This document shows positions 33,858-42,538 of a stretch of DNA of 64,000 nt, in pieces. How positions within the stretch are numbered: position 1 is the stretch's first letter; every line of letters starts with the position of its first letter. The DNA comes from CAG-177 sp964587915 (GTDB taxonomy: Bacteria; Bacillota; Clostridia; Oscillospirales; Acutalibacteraceae). The stretch spans positions 1 through 64,000 of the forward strand of contig CAZPMK010000006.1 of assembly GCA_964587915.1 (NCBI GenBank), read 5' to 3'. The position numbers and the translations under genes were made by a program. A model generated the notes under the pieces. That model ran no database searches, was not told the origin of the DNA, and saw nothing but the letters and a program-made list of their open reading frames with translations.

Positions 33858-35729
33858 TCATGCGAAGATTCCCGCAAACACACTGCGTATGGGAGAAAGA
33901 AGCCAATCAACGAGGCTTCCTCCGCCGAGCCAATTTACAAGACCCTTGCTTGCACTCTCGGCAAGGTTACCGAAGAATTCTTCCGTGCCGGATTTCTCCT
34001 CGGGATAAGAATATTTGCCGTACTTTGCAAGTATTGCATTGAGTCTGTCCTCAGCCGCCTGAACCTTGGTCTGGTCTGCGATTGTTGCAGCAAGGATTTC
34101 CTGACCCTGTGCAATTGCCGCTTTAAGCTCTGCAACATCCTCCTGCGGCATGGTGATTTCTCCGTTTTCATAACTCTCAAGAAGAGTTATTGCATCGGGA
34201 AGTCTCCAGCGGCGGATATTCTTTGTCTTGCAACGGTAATTGAACTGCGGATATTTTTCGGGATTGCTGTGTACGTCTTCTACCTTGCCCGTAAGAAGAG
34301 CCTGTGCAAGGTTGAGAACAACGTCATTGTTGCCGACCTCATGGTGCTGTTCAAGGAATATCCATGTGTTGTCGGGAAGAACGGCGGTTGAAGCGTCAAC
34401 CATTCCGTCGGGTGAAATATGATTGACATTGCAAACAGCATCATGTGTGCTCTTTGTATAGCTGATATCGGAAAGAGTCTTGTCACCGGGTGCTCCCGTT
34501 GCTCCCATGGTGGTAGAGGAAAGATTTATGATACCGTCCGAATTGTAATCGGAAGCAGATGCCACTATGTTGAAGAAAGCGTAATCCTGCTCACCGAAAT
34601 CAAGGTTTGCACCGGCAATGGAGTCAACCTTTACTCCGTCGGCAACAGCGGCAAGAATGTTTGACTTGAGGTTAAGTCTTGCCTGCTGGAAGCGGTCGGT
34701 CTTTTCCTTGAGCTTCGCTTTTGCGGGGTCGTTGAGATATTTTGCCGCAAGAGCCTCATATCTGTAGGAGGGAACCATTGCCCACATTTGCGGGCAGTTT
34801 ATCATCATGGTGTCAAGTATTCCGCTGATTGCTCCCGTCAGCACGGCATTCACGCCGGAGCGGGGCAGGATATGAAGAATGCAGTTTATGAGATAGCCGA
34901 GAGCCTCATCGCTTTCGCCCATAACCTTGGGGATATACTCGTGATAAAGATACTCATCGGTGAGATTCCATTTTCTCTCCATCATATCCGCAACGATGTC
35001 GGTACCGTCAAGGCAAGCGACTATGTTGACTATCTGATCGATGTCATCATGACCGTAGGCGTCAAGATATGAGGTAAGAATAGTACCGCCGAGGCTGACG
35101 GGAAGAAGCGTTACCTTATCGTGACCCGTCTGCTGTTTTACCATGTCGATATAAGCATCAAGCTCGGTTGCCGACTGCATGGGATCACCGACAAGGTTAA
35201 AAGTGTACATATAGATGTGGTCACCGCCGACTTCCTCTTCAATGCGCTGAAGCGGGATCATTCTGTAAAGCCACTGCTTGTCATCATTGTTCATCTCGGA
35301 AATGGGATGATTCCATCTCTTTGTTTGAAGATTGTTTACGTAGTTGCCGTCATTGTTGCACTCCTGAACCCAGAAAAGAGAGCTGACGGTGTTGTAAGCC
35401 GCCTTTTCAAGTCCGATGCTGTGCTGTGTAAGAAGCGTTGCAAGCAGACTGCCGACAAGACCGGGAATCGTTCCCCAGAGCTTGCTCATTTCCATGATAA
35501 GCAGGGTTCCGCCGACCTGTTTGCCGTCGCTGTCGAGATACGGCTCATCATTTTCGTCATAGAGATATGTAGGCGAATGGTTGATGCCGGGGAGAATAAC
35601 AATGGGTGAATGGTCGCAATTTCCGTTGCATTCCGTCTTAGTTGCGGCGGAAGCACCGATTGCCGCGGTTGAAGCGAGCATGGCTGCACACAAAATCATA
35701 CAAACCGCTTTTTTGAGGCTTTTTTTCAT
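33858..35729 (-). CDS. Secreted lipase-like alpha/beta hydrolase, paralogue 2
   Basis: A 623-aa exported protein. The frame opens to 35774, but AAGGAGAGTGTTTTTCAA precedes the ATG at 35729. Signal peptide to about residue 29 (AAIGASAA). The mature part repeats the plan of its downstream neighbour: TECNGNCDHSPIVILPGIN, KQQTGHDKVTLLPVSLGGT with the predicted nucleophile Ser, and a late VNHISPDGMVDAST block with the candidate His. Then comes a FIVAR-like helical module (about 525-590) and a hydrophobic tail (LVDWLLSPIRSVFAGIFA). The two genes are a tandem duplication, 30 bases apart. It has its own promoter and leads the four-gene secreted block. Confidence 0.75.
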   Translation of the reverse strand: MKKSLKKAVCMILCAAMLASTAAIGASAATKTECNGNCDHSPIVILPGINHSPTYLYDENDEPYLDSDGKQVGGTLLIMEMSKLWGTIPGLVGSLLATLLTQHSIGLEKAAYNTVSSLFWVQECNNDGNYVNNLQTKRWNHPISEMNNDDKQWLYRMIPLQRIEEEVGGDHIYMYTFNLVGDPMQSATELDAYIDMVKQQTGHDKVTLLPVSLGGTILTSYLDAYGHDDIDQIVNIVACLDGTDIVADMMERKWNLTDEYLYHEYIPKVMGESDEALGYLINCILHILPRSGVNAVLTGAISGILDTMMINCPQMWAMVPSYRYEALAAKYLNDPAKAKLKEKTDRFQQARLNLKSNILAAVADGVKVDSIAGANLDFGEQDYAFFNIVASASDYNSDGIINLSSTTMGATGAPGDKTLSDISYTKSTHDAVCNVNHISPDGMVDASTAVLPDNTWIFLEQHHEVGNNDVVLNLAQALLTGKVEDVHSNPEKYPQFNYRCKTKNIRRWRLPDAITLLESYENGEITMPQEDVAELKAAIAQGQEILAATIADQTKVQAAEDRLNAILAKYGKYSYPEEKSGTEEFFGNLAESASKGLVNWLGGGSLVDWLLSPIRSVFAGIFA

Positions 35730-35794
35730 TTGAAAAACACTCTCCTTGTACATTTTTGACATCGGGTCAGTCAAAACCGTTAAATATATAGTTT

Positions 35795-35823
35795 ATATTA
35801 ACACATAGTTAAAATAAATTCAA
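35795..35823 (-). promoter_or_regulatory. Promoter of the secreted lipase/phosphoesterase genes
   Basis: On the minus strand TTGAAT (35823-35818), 17-base spacer, TAATAT (35800-35795), about 60 bases before the start codon. Confidence 0.6.
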
Positions 35824-35905
35824 TAAATATTTGAAAAATAATATTGGTTAAACCGAATTTATTGTCTGTATGCTTTGCTTAACGAATGATAATTTCGTAC
35901 GGTAC

Positions 35906-35935
35906 TTGACGGCGGCGGGTTAAAAGTGCTATGAT
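35906..35935 (+). promoter_or_regulatory. Promoter of the HAD phosphatase-mfd operon
   Basis: TTGACG (35906-35911), 18-base spacer, TATGAT (35930-35935), 26 bases before the start codon. Confidence 0.75.
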
Positions 35936-35961
35936 ATATTGATACACGGGAGGAATATTTC

Positions 35962-36567
35962 ATGATTAGAAACATAATTTTTGATATGGGCGGGGTTCTC
36001 ATTGACTACAACCCCGAAAAAACGCTTTACGGACTGTTTGATTCCGACACCGCACAGCTTCTCTTGCATGAGATTTTCAGAAACGAACTTTGGGCGGAGA
36101 AAGACCGCGGCACGGTTTCTGCCGAAGACATAATCAAGCTGAAAGCTCCCGTTATTCCCGATTCCGTTTTTGACAAGGTTTGCGAAATGGTACGCAATTT
36201 TTATCCGTATATGCCGCCGTTCGAGAAGATGTACGATTTTATAAAGCTCCTCAAAAATAAGGGCTACGGAATATATCTGCTCTCCAATGCTTCTGCGGAT
36301 TTTCATGAACGCCGCAAGGATATTCCCGCTCTTTCACTTTTTGACGGCGTGCTGATTTCCGCCGATTACAAGCTGATAAAGCCCGAAAAGGAAATATATC
36401 TTGCTCTTTATGAAAAATTTTCGTTAAAGCCCGAGGAATGCTTTTTCATTGATGATGTACAAAAAAACATTGATGCGGCAAAGGCAACGGGCATGGACGG
36501 ACATTGCTATTACCACGGTGACATCGAAATTTTGAAGAAAGATATGCTTTCAAAGGGCATACTTTGA
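35962..36567 (+). CDS. HAD-superfamily phosphatase (YihX-like)
   Basis: A 201-aa cytoplasmic HAD hydrolase of subfamily IA. Motif I is FDMGGVLIDY (nucleophile Asp with the Asp+2 replaced by Gly-Gly, as in the YihX/epoxide-hydrolase-N group), motif II LLSNAS, motif III the Lys in YKLIKPEKE, motif IV FFIDDVQKNI. YihX-type enzymes release phosphate from glucose-1-phosphate or similar sugar phosphates; the substrate here is not known. Ribosome site GGGAGGAATATTTC. It is 18 bases upstream of mfd and probably co-transcribed with it. Confidence 0.87.
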   Translation: MIRNIIFDMGGVLIDYNPEKTLYGLFDSDTAQLLLHEIFRNELWAEKDRGTVSAEDIIKLKAPVIPDSVFDKVCEMVRNFYPYMPPFEKMYDFIKLLKNKGYGIYLLSNASADFHERRKDIPALSLFDGVLISADYKLIKPEKEIYLALYEKFSLKPEECFFIDDVQKNIDAAKATGMDGHCYYHGDIEILKKDMLSKGIL

Positions 36568-36585
36568 TTTACGAAAGATATTGCC

Positions 36586-39500
36586 ATGAATTGTTACGCT
36601 GAAATTGCAAAAAAAATTCCCGAATTCCTGTCGCTTGCAGGGGCTATCCGAAAGGAACGTCTCCCCTGCGGAGCAACGGGCCTTTCTCATATACACAAGG
36701 CTCATGTGATATCCTCCATGTGTGCCTGCCTTATGCGTCGTGCCTTGGTTATCGTTCCCGACGAGGCAGAGGCAACCAAAATGTGTGCCGATATGCAGAG
36801 CTTCGGAGCACGGGCTTTTGTATATCCCGCAAGAGATTTTTCGTTTCGTACCGATGAAACCGCTTCGAGAGAATATGAACACAAGAGGCTGAAAATTCTC
36901 GGCAAAATGCTTACGGGAGATTACGATGCCGTTGTTCTTTCTGCGGAGGCGGCTTTGCAATTCACCATTCCCCCTGCCGCCTTGATGAATAACACATTTT
37001 CCGTCTCCGTCGGCGAGGAGTGGGAAATATCGGAGCTGATAAACACGCTTCTTCGCTGCGGCTACACAAACAGCGAGCAGGTTGACGGTGCAGGTCAGTT
37101 TGCCGCAAGAGGCGGAATACTTGACTTCTTCCCTCCCGATTCGGAACAACCGTGCCGAATTGAATTTTGGGGCGACAGCGTTGATTCAATCGCCTTTTTC
37201 GACAATGAAACTCAACGCAGAACAGACAGTGCGGATACAATAGAAATCACGCCCGCAAGAGAGGTTCTTGTTTCGGACGAGGTTCTTTGTACCTTGATAG
37301 AAAATCATGCGGCATCCGTTCGTGCCAAGGGCACGGCACTGAAAAATCTCAACAATGATATCGACAGAATCCGAGGCGGTGTCCGTCTTTCCTCCGCAGA
37401 TAAATATATACCGCTCATTTATCCCGAGCCTGCAAGCATTTTCAGCTATGCGGCGGACTGTATGCTGTTCGTTTGCGAGAGCTTCGGCGTGCGTGACAAG
37501 CTCAATGCCTGCTCTCAGCTTACCAACGAGACGGTCAAGGGACTTTTTTCGGACGGCATTCTCTGTAAAGGTCTAGACCATTACAGCCTGCAACCGTATG
37601 AAATCATAAAGCAGTACGAGGAACAGGGTGCAATTTATCTCGACCACCTCCCACGAGGCAGCTTTGATACGCCCGTAAAGGAGCTTATCAGCTTCACCGC
37701 AAACCAAATTTCACCTTGGAACGGTTCTCTCGCCGCCGTTGTTGACGACCTGAACGCCGTTCGCCGAAAGGGTCATTCCTGTGCCGTACTTGCCGGAACG
37801 GATAAATCCGCAAGAACGCTTGTTGACGACCTGAACGCCGAGGGTATTTCCGCAATTTGGTGTCCCGTTCCGCCTGCCGAATTGCCCGAAAAAACCGTTT
37901 GCATACTTACGGGCGGCTTGAGTGCGGGATTTGAATATCCGAGTGCCAAAGCCACTCTCATAACCTACAGAAGCCGTCCCACCTCCGAAAAACGCAAGAG
38001 CGTTCAAAGAAAATCAGCCAAAAACGCTTTCAACAATCTTGACGAGCTTCGCAGGGGCGAATATGTTGTTCACGCAACGCACGGAATAGGTATTTTTGAG
38101 GGAATAACGAGCCTTGAAACCTCGGGTACGGTAAAGGATTATATTAAAATTCGATATGACAAAGCAGATAATCTTTATCTACCCGTCACTCAGCTTGATC
38201 AGGTTTCAAAATATATCGGACCACACAGCGATGACAAGCCGTTGAAGCTCAGCAAGCTCGGCGGAAAGGACTGGCAAAAGACCCGAACGAGGGTAAAAAG
38301 TGCCGTCAAGGATATGGCAAAGGAGCTTATCGAGCTGTATTCAAAAAGAGTCAATGTAAAGGGGTATGCCTTTTCACCCGACATTGATATGCAGAGCGAT
38401 TTTGAACGCCGTTTCGAGTATGTGGAAACCGATGATCAGCTCCGATGCATAAATGAAATCAAGCGTGACATGGAAAAACCCTATCCCATGGACAGATTAT
38501 TGTGCGGAGACGTCGGCTTCGGCAAAACCGAGGTTGCTCTGCGTGCGGTGTTCAAGTGCGTTGCCGACGGTAAGCAATGTGCCATTCTCGTTCCGACAAC
38601 CATTCTTGCATTACAGCATTATCAAACGATAATGCGGCGTTTTGAGGGCTTTCCGATTGAGAGTGCAATGCTTTCAAGATTCTGTTCAAAAAAAGAAAAC
38701 GATGCCGTTATAACGGGGCTTCGCCGAGGCTCGGTGGATATCGTTGTCGGCACTCACCGCCTTATTTCAAAGGATGTTTCTTTCCGCGATCTTGGACTTA
38801 TAATCATTGACGAGGAGCAGCGTTTCGGCGTTGCACAAAAAGAAAAGCTGAAAACTCTTTATCCGAGTGTGGACGTTCTCACTCTCACCGCAACCCCCAT
38901 TCCGAGAACGCTCAACATGGCAATGACGGGTATCCGCGATATGTCGGTAATCGAGGAGGCTCCCATCGACAGAATGCCCGTGCAGACCTTTGTTATCGAG
39001 CACAACACGGGTGTTCTTGCACAGGCAATGGAGCAGGAGCTTCGCCGCGGGGGGCAAGTATATTACCTTTACAACAATGTTGAAAAAATCGAACAGAAAG
39101 CAGCCGAAATCAAAGCTCTTTTGCCCGATGCCGTTGTCGGAATAGGTCACGGAAAAATGAGTGAGGACGAATTGAGCGAGGTTTGGCGGCGACTTCTTGA
39201 GGGCGAAATAGATATCCTTGTTTGTACCACGATAATCGAAACGGGAATTGACGTTCCGAATGTCAACACGCTGATAATTGAAAACGCCGACCGCATGGGG
39301 CTTGCCCAGCTTCATCAGATAAGAGGCAGAGTCGGGCGTTCCTCCCGCCGAGCAAGCGCATATTTCACATTCACTCGCGGAAAACAGCTTTCCGAAATAG
39401 CAAGCAGGCGTCTTGATGCCATAAGAGAATTTACCGAATTCGGTTCGGGCTTCCATATTGCGATGCGTGACCTTGAGCTGAGGGGTGCCGGCAATGTTCT

Positions 39501-40053
39501 CGGTGCAAATCAGCACGGGCACATGGAATCCGTCGGATACGATATGTATATCAAGCTCCTTGAACAGGCGATCGGCGAAGAAAAGGGTGAGGTTACTTCA
39601 CAAGTCGAAGAAAAGGACTGCCTTATCGACCTGCCCATAGACGCACATATTCCCGAAAGCTACATCGAAAGCGTACCGCAGAGGCTTCAAATATACCGCC
39701 GAATTGCCGATATCAAGACAGACGACGATGCCTCCGATGTTATTGACGAGCTTGTTGACCGTTTCGGAGACCCGCCCGCCTGCGTTGAGGGACTTATCAG
39801 AATAGCTCTTTTACGCGGCAAGGCAAGTGCAAATGACGTTTATGAAATAACGCGGCAAAACGATTCCGTATTACTCAAGCTCAGTGCAATGAACATGGAA
39901 AAGATTGCCCGTGCCGCAGGACATTTCAAAGGAAGATTTGTTGTCAAGGCGGGCAGAGACGTTCCGTATATCGAGGTTCGGCTTCTCAAGGGCGAAAAAC
40001 AGCTTTCACTCATCGAGCGTATTTTTGATTATATGGACGAAACATCGGCATAA
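36586..40053 (+). CDS. mfd: Transcription-repair coupling factor Mfd
   Basis: ATP-driven translocase that removes stalled RNA polymerase at DNA lesions and recruits UvrA. Full-length at 1155 aa. Order of domains: UvrB-like N-terminal region (to about 350), the RNA-polymerase interaction domain (KDYIKIRYDKADNLYLPVTQLDQV), then the RecG-like motor with LCGDVGFGKTEVALRA (Walker A), IIDEEQRFGV (Walker B), TATPIPRTLNMA, and the TRG region, and the C-terminal TRCF domain with SYIESVPQRLQIYRR. The ribosome site before ATG is weak (GAAAGAT). No frameshift is seen. Confidence 0.96.
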   Translation: MNCYAEIAKKIPEFLSLAGAIRKERLPCGATGLSHIHKAHVISSMCACLMRRALVIVPDEAEATKMCADMQSFGARAFVYPARDFSFRTDETASREYEHKRLKILGKMLTGDYDAVVLSAEAALQFTIPPAALMNNTFSVSVGEEWEISELINTLLRCGYTNSEQVDGAGQFAARGGILDFFPPDSEQPCRIEFWGDSVDSIAFFDNETQRRTDSADTIEITPAREVLVSDEVLCTLIENHAASVRAKGTALKNLNNDIDRIRGGVRLSSADKYIPLIYPEPASIFSYAADCMLFVCESFGVRDKLNACSQLTNETVKGLFSDGILCKGLDHYSLQPYEIIKQYEEQGAIYLDHLPRGSFDTPVKELISFTANQISPWNGSLAAVVDDLNAVRRKGHSCAVLAGTDKSARTLVDDLNAEGISAIWCPVPPAELPEKTVCILTGGLSAGFEYPSAKATLITYRSRPTSEKRKSVQRKSAKNAFNNLDELRRGEYVVHATHGIGIFEGITSLETSGTVKDYIKIRYDKADNLYLPVTQLDQVSKYIGPHSDDKPLKLSKLGGKDWQKTRTRVKSAVKDMAKELIELYSKRVNVKGYAFSPDIDMQSDFERRFEYVETDDQLRCINEIKRDMEKPYPMDRLLCGDVGFGKTEVALRAVFKCVADGKQCAILVPTTILALQHYQTIMRRFEGFPIESAMLSRFCSKKENDAVITGLRRGSVDIVVGTHRLISKDVSFRDLGLIIIDEEQRFGVAQKEKLKTLYPSVDVLTLTATPIPRTLNMAMTGIRDMSVIEEAPIDRMPVQTFVIEHNTGVLAQAMEQELRRGGQVYYLYNNVEKIEQKAAEIKALLPDAVVGIGHGKMSEDELSEVWRRLLEGEIDILVCTTIIETGIDVPNVNTLIIENADRMGLAQLHQIRGRVGRSSRRASAYFTFTRGKQLSEIASRRLDAIREFTEFGSGFHIAMRDLELRGAGNVLGANQHGHMESVGYDMYIKLLEQAIGEEKGEVTSQVEEKDCLIDLPIDAHIPESYIESVPQRLQIYRRIADIKTDDDASDVIDELVDRFGDPPACVEGLIRIALLRGKASANDVYEITRQNDSVLLKLSAMNMEKIARAAGHFKGRFVVKAGRDVPYIEVRLLKGEKQLSLIERIFDYMDETSA

Positions 40054-40068
40054 CTTTTTTATCTCGAG

Positions 40069-40099
40069 GCGGTTGGGTCAAACGGCTCAGCCGCTTTTT
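40069..40099 (+). terminator. Terminator after mfd
   Basis: 11-bp stem with G-U pairs (40069-40079 with 40084-40094) followed by TTTTTG. Confidence 0.8.
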
Positions 40100-40252
40100 G
40101 TTAAGTTCGGATTTTCGCAAAATCAAGGTAATTTGTCCGAATTTGAACAGATTTTCAAATATTCCGGCTTAAAATATTCATTTATTTTAATTTTTCTCGC
40201 TTTTTCTGTAGATTTCTTAACATTTTCATGTTACAATTAAAATAATAATTTC

Positions 40253-41815
40253 ATGAAGGGCGGCGAATCGAGCTTGAACAAAAAACTCCTATTTAAGAAT
40301 AAATCGGCACTCGGCGAAAAGGTCAGGGAGTCCGTTCGCTCGGTGTTGCCGATAATACTGATCGTTGCGTTCCTCTGTCTGAGCATTGCTCCGATTTCCT
40401 CCGATTTGCTTTTGAGCTTTTTGATAGGTGCGGTAATGGTCGTAACGGGCATGGGATTTTTCTCCCTCGGAGCGGAAATGTCCATGACCCCTATAGGCAA
40501 TAAAATCGGAACACAGCTTACAAAAACAAAAAATTTACCTCTTATTCTTGCGGTCAGCTTTGCTCTCGGCTTTGCCGTAACGATAGCCGAGCCGGACCTG
40601 CAGGTTTTGGCAGAATCCGTCCCTCATATCAATAACCGCGTATTGCTGATAACGGTCGGAATCGGCGTAGGATTTTTCCTTTCGGTTTGTATGCTCCGAA
40701 TGATAACGGGTATTCGTCTGCGTCGTCTGCTCATAATTTTTTATCTTATTGTATTCATTCTTGCGGCGTTCACGGATGATAACTATCTCAGCGTTGCCTT
40801 TGATTCGGGCGGTGTTACGACAGGTCCGATGACTGTGCCTTTTATCCTTGCGTTCGGCATGGGCGTTTCGTATATAAGAAGTGACCGCCGTGCGGAAGCG
40901 GACAGCTTCGGTCTCGTTTCGCTCTGCTCGATAGGTCCTATCCTTGCCGTGCTTGTACTCGGATTTTTCTATCCCGCAAAGGATACAACCATTTCCGTTG
41001 AGCGTGCTTCGTATTCCTCCACACGGGATATCGGGCTTACCTATCTTGAAGAAATCCCCAAAATTCTCGGAGAAATTGCCCTTTCGCTTTTGCCGATAGT
41101 CGTGATTTTTCTGTTGTTTCAATTCTTTTCGCTCCGTTTGAGCAAACGCAATCTCGCTAAAATAACCGTCGGAATTATCTACACCTATATCGGACTCGTT
41201 CTGTTTCTTACCGGAGTCAACGTCGGCTTTTCCTCTCTCGGAACGGTTCTCGGAGAAGAGCTTGCAGGCGGCATAAAATGGCTTTTGATTCCCCTTTCCA
41301 TGCTTCTCGGCTGGTTTGTAATATCCGCCGAGCCTGCCGTTGCGGTTCTCGAAAAGCAGATAGAGGAAGTCAGTGCCGGTGCGATATCGGGCAAAACAAT
41401 AAAGCTCAGCCTTTCGGTAGCAATTTCTCTTGCAATGGGATTTTCAATGCTCCGTGTGCTGACGGGTATTTCCATTCTTTGGTTCCTCGTTCCCGGCTAC
41501 ACCGCCGCATTGGTGCTTTCATTTTTCGTTCCCGATATCTATACAGCCATTGCCTTTGACTCGGGCGGCGTTGCCTCAGGTCCCATGACCGCAACGTTTT
41601 TGCTCCAATTTATGGTCGGTGCAAGCACGGCTCTCGGCGGTAACGTTCTGCGTGATGCGTTCGGAGTTGTTGCCATGGTCGCAATGATGCCGCTGATATC
41701 CATTCAGGCAGTGGGACTTATCAGCAAGCTCAAGGAAAAACGTCTCGGCACCGCCGAAGAAGAAAAATACGGCGATCTCGATATCGTTGAAATTTGGGAG
41801 GCAGAGAGCATATGA
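40253..41815 (+). CDS. DUF1538 family integral membrane protein (duplicated halves)
   Basis: A 520-aa polytopic membrane protein with about 12-14 hydrophobic segments, built of two homologous halves. Each half carries the same signature: SVAFDSGGVTTGPMTVPF near residue 185 and AIAFDSGGVASGPMTATF near 435, and each half also has a GFxxTIAEPD / FVISAEPAV-like segment. This matches the DUF1538 family, which is thought to be a transporter or channel, with no known substrate. The ATG at 40253 lacks a ribosome site; a TTG at 40274 stands 10 bases after AAGGGCGG and may be the real start. Its stop overlaps the ATG of a double P-II protein, so the two are coupled and presumably work together. Confidence 0.88.
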   Translation: MKGGESSLNKKLLFKNKSALGEKVRESVRSVLPIILIVAFLCLSIAPISSDLLLSFLIGAVMVVTGMGFFSLGAEMSMTPIGNKIGTQLTKTKNLPLILAVSFALGFAVTIAEPDLQVLAESVPHINNRVLLITVGIGVGFFLSVCMLRMITGIRLRRLLIIFYLIVFILAAFTDDNYLSVAFDSGGVTTGPMTVPFILAFGMGVSYIRSDRRAEADSFGLVSLCSIGPILAVLVLGFFYPAKDTTISVERASYSSTRDIGLTYLEEIPKILGEIALSLLPIVVIFLLFQFFSLRLSKRNLAKITVGIIYTYIGLVLFLTGVNVGFSSLGTVLGEELAGGIKWLLIPLSMLLGWFVISAEPAVAVLEKQIEEVSAGAISGKTIKLSLSVAISLAMGFSMLRVLTGISILWFLVPGYTAALVLSFFVPDIYTAIAFDSGGVASGPMTATFLLQFMVGASTALGGNVLRDAFGVVAMVAMMPLISIQAVGLISKLKEKRLGTAEEEKYGDLDIVEIWEAESI

Positions 41816-42474
41816 ATTATGTCATTTCAATTTGTGACCCGAAAGCCGCTCCCAAGCTGACAGAAATATGCTCGGAGCTCGGCATGAAAATGACGGTTTC
41901 CATGCACGGACGCGGTACGGCGGTACGCAGTATGCTTGATATTCTCGGCATAGAGGACAATGAAAAGCGAATCGTACTGACCGTTGCAAGCAAGAAAAAA
42001 ACAAAGGAATTTATAAGAGAACAGAAAAAGAGACTGTTTATCGGCGTTCCCGGTCACGGTATCGTCGTTGCAGTCCCGATAAAAAGCATAGGAGGCGGCA
42101 AAACAGTGGCATATCTTAACGGTGATGAACAAAACGCAAAATACACACCCGAATTCAATTATTCATATGAGCTGATAACGGTAATCGCAAACGAGGGACG
42201 AAGCGACCTTGTTATGAATGCCGCCCGCGGTGCCGGAGCAAGAGGCGGAACGGTGCTCCACGGCAAAAGCACGGGAGCAAAGGATGCTCAAAAATTCTAC
42301 AATATTTCTCTTTCGGACGAAAAAGAAGTCATACTGATCGTATCGCAAGCGGCTGACAAATCCGCAATAATGCGTGCAATTTTACAGAATGCGGGACCCG
42401 ACAGCGAGGCGGGTGCAATAGTGTTTTCCATGCCGGTGAGCGAGGTTGCCGGCTTCGGAATGTTCGATGAATAA
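41812..42474 (+). CDS. Double-domain P-II family regulator, partner of DUF1538 protein
   Basis: A 220-aa cytoplasmic protein made of two P-II-like ferredoxin folds. Half 1 (1-about 110) has MHGRGTAVRSMLDILGI in the place of the T-loop and then GVPGHGIVVAVPI. Half 2 (about 120-220) has RGAGARGGTVLHGKSTG, a typical P-II T-loop segment, and ends with SEAGAIVFSMPVSE at the B-loop/C-terminal strand. P-II proteins sense ATP/ADP and 2-oxoglutarate or other metabolites and gate membrane proteins such as AmtB. The ATG overlaps the stop of the DUF1538 gene (ATGA), with GGGAGG 10 bases before. The ligand and the Tyr-uridylylation site (absent) cannot support a nitrogen role here. Confidence 0.85.
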   Translation: MNYVISICDPKAAPKLTEICSELGMKMTVSMHGRGTAVRSMLDILGIEDNEKRIVLTVASKKKTKEFIREQKKRLFIGVPGHGIVVAVPIKSIGGGKTVAYLNGDEQNAKYTPEFNYSYELITVIANEGRSDLVMNAARGAGARGGTVLHGKSTGAKDAQKFYNISLSDEKEVILIVSQAADKSAIMRAILQNAGPDSEAGAIVFSMPVSEVAGFGMFDE

Positions 42475-42478
42475 ACAA

Positions 42479-42515
42479 AACGGCAGTCGGAGGCTTGAAA
42501 CTTCCGATTGCCGTT
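42479..42515. terminator. Terminator between the P-II gene and clpX
   Basis: 15-bp stem with two G-U pairs (42479-42493 with 42501-42515) followed on the plus strand by CTTTTATAT. Confidence 0.85.
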
Positions 42516-42538
42516 CTTTTATATATTACAATATCAAA

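Noticed and set aside
38767..39522. Minus-strand ORF of 251 codons inside mfd
   Set aside because: Antisense to the conserved motor domain; no start signal or known family.
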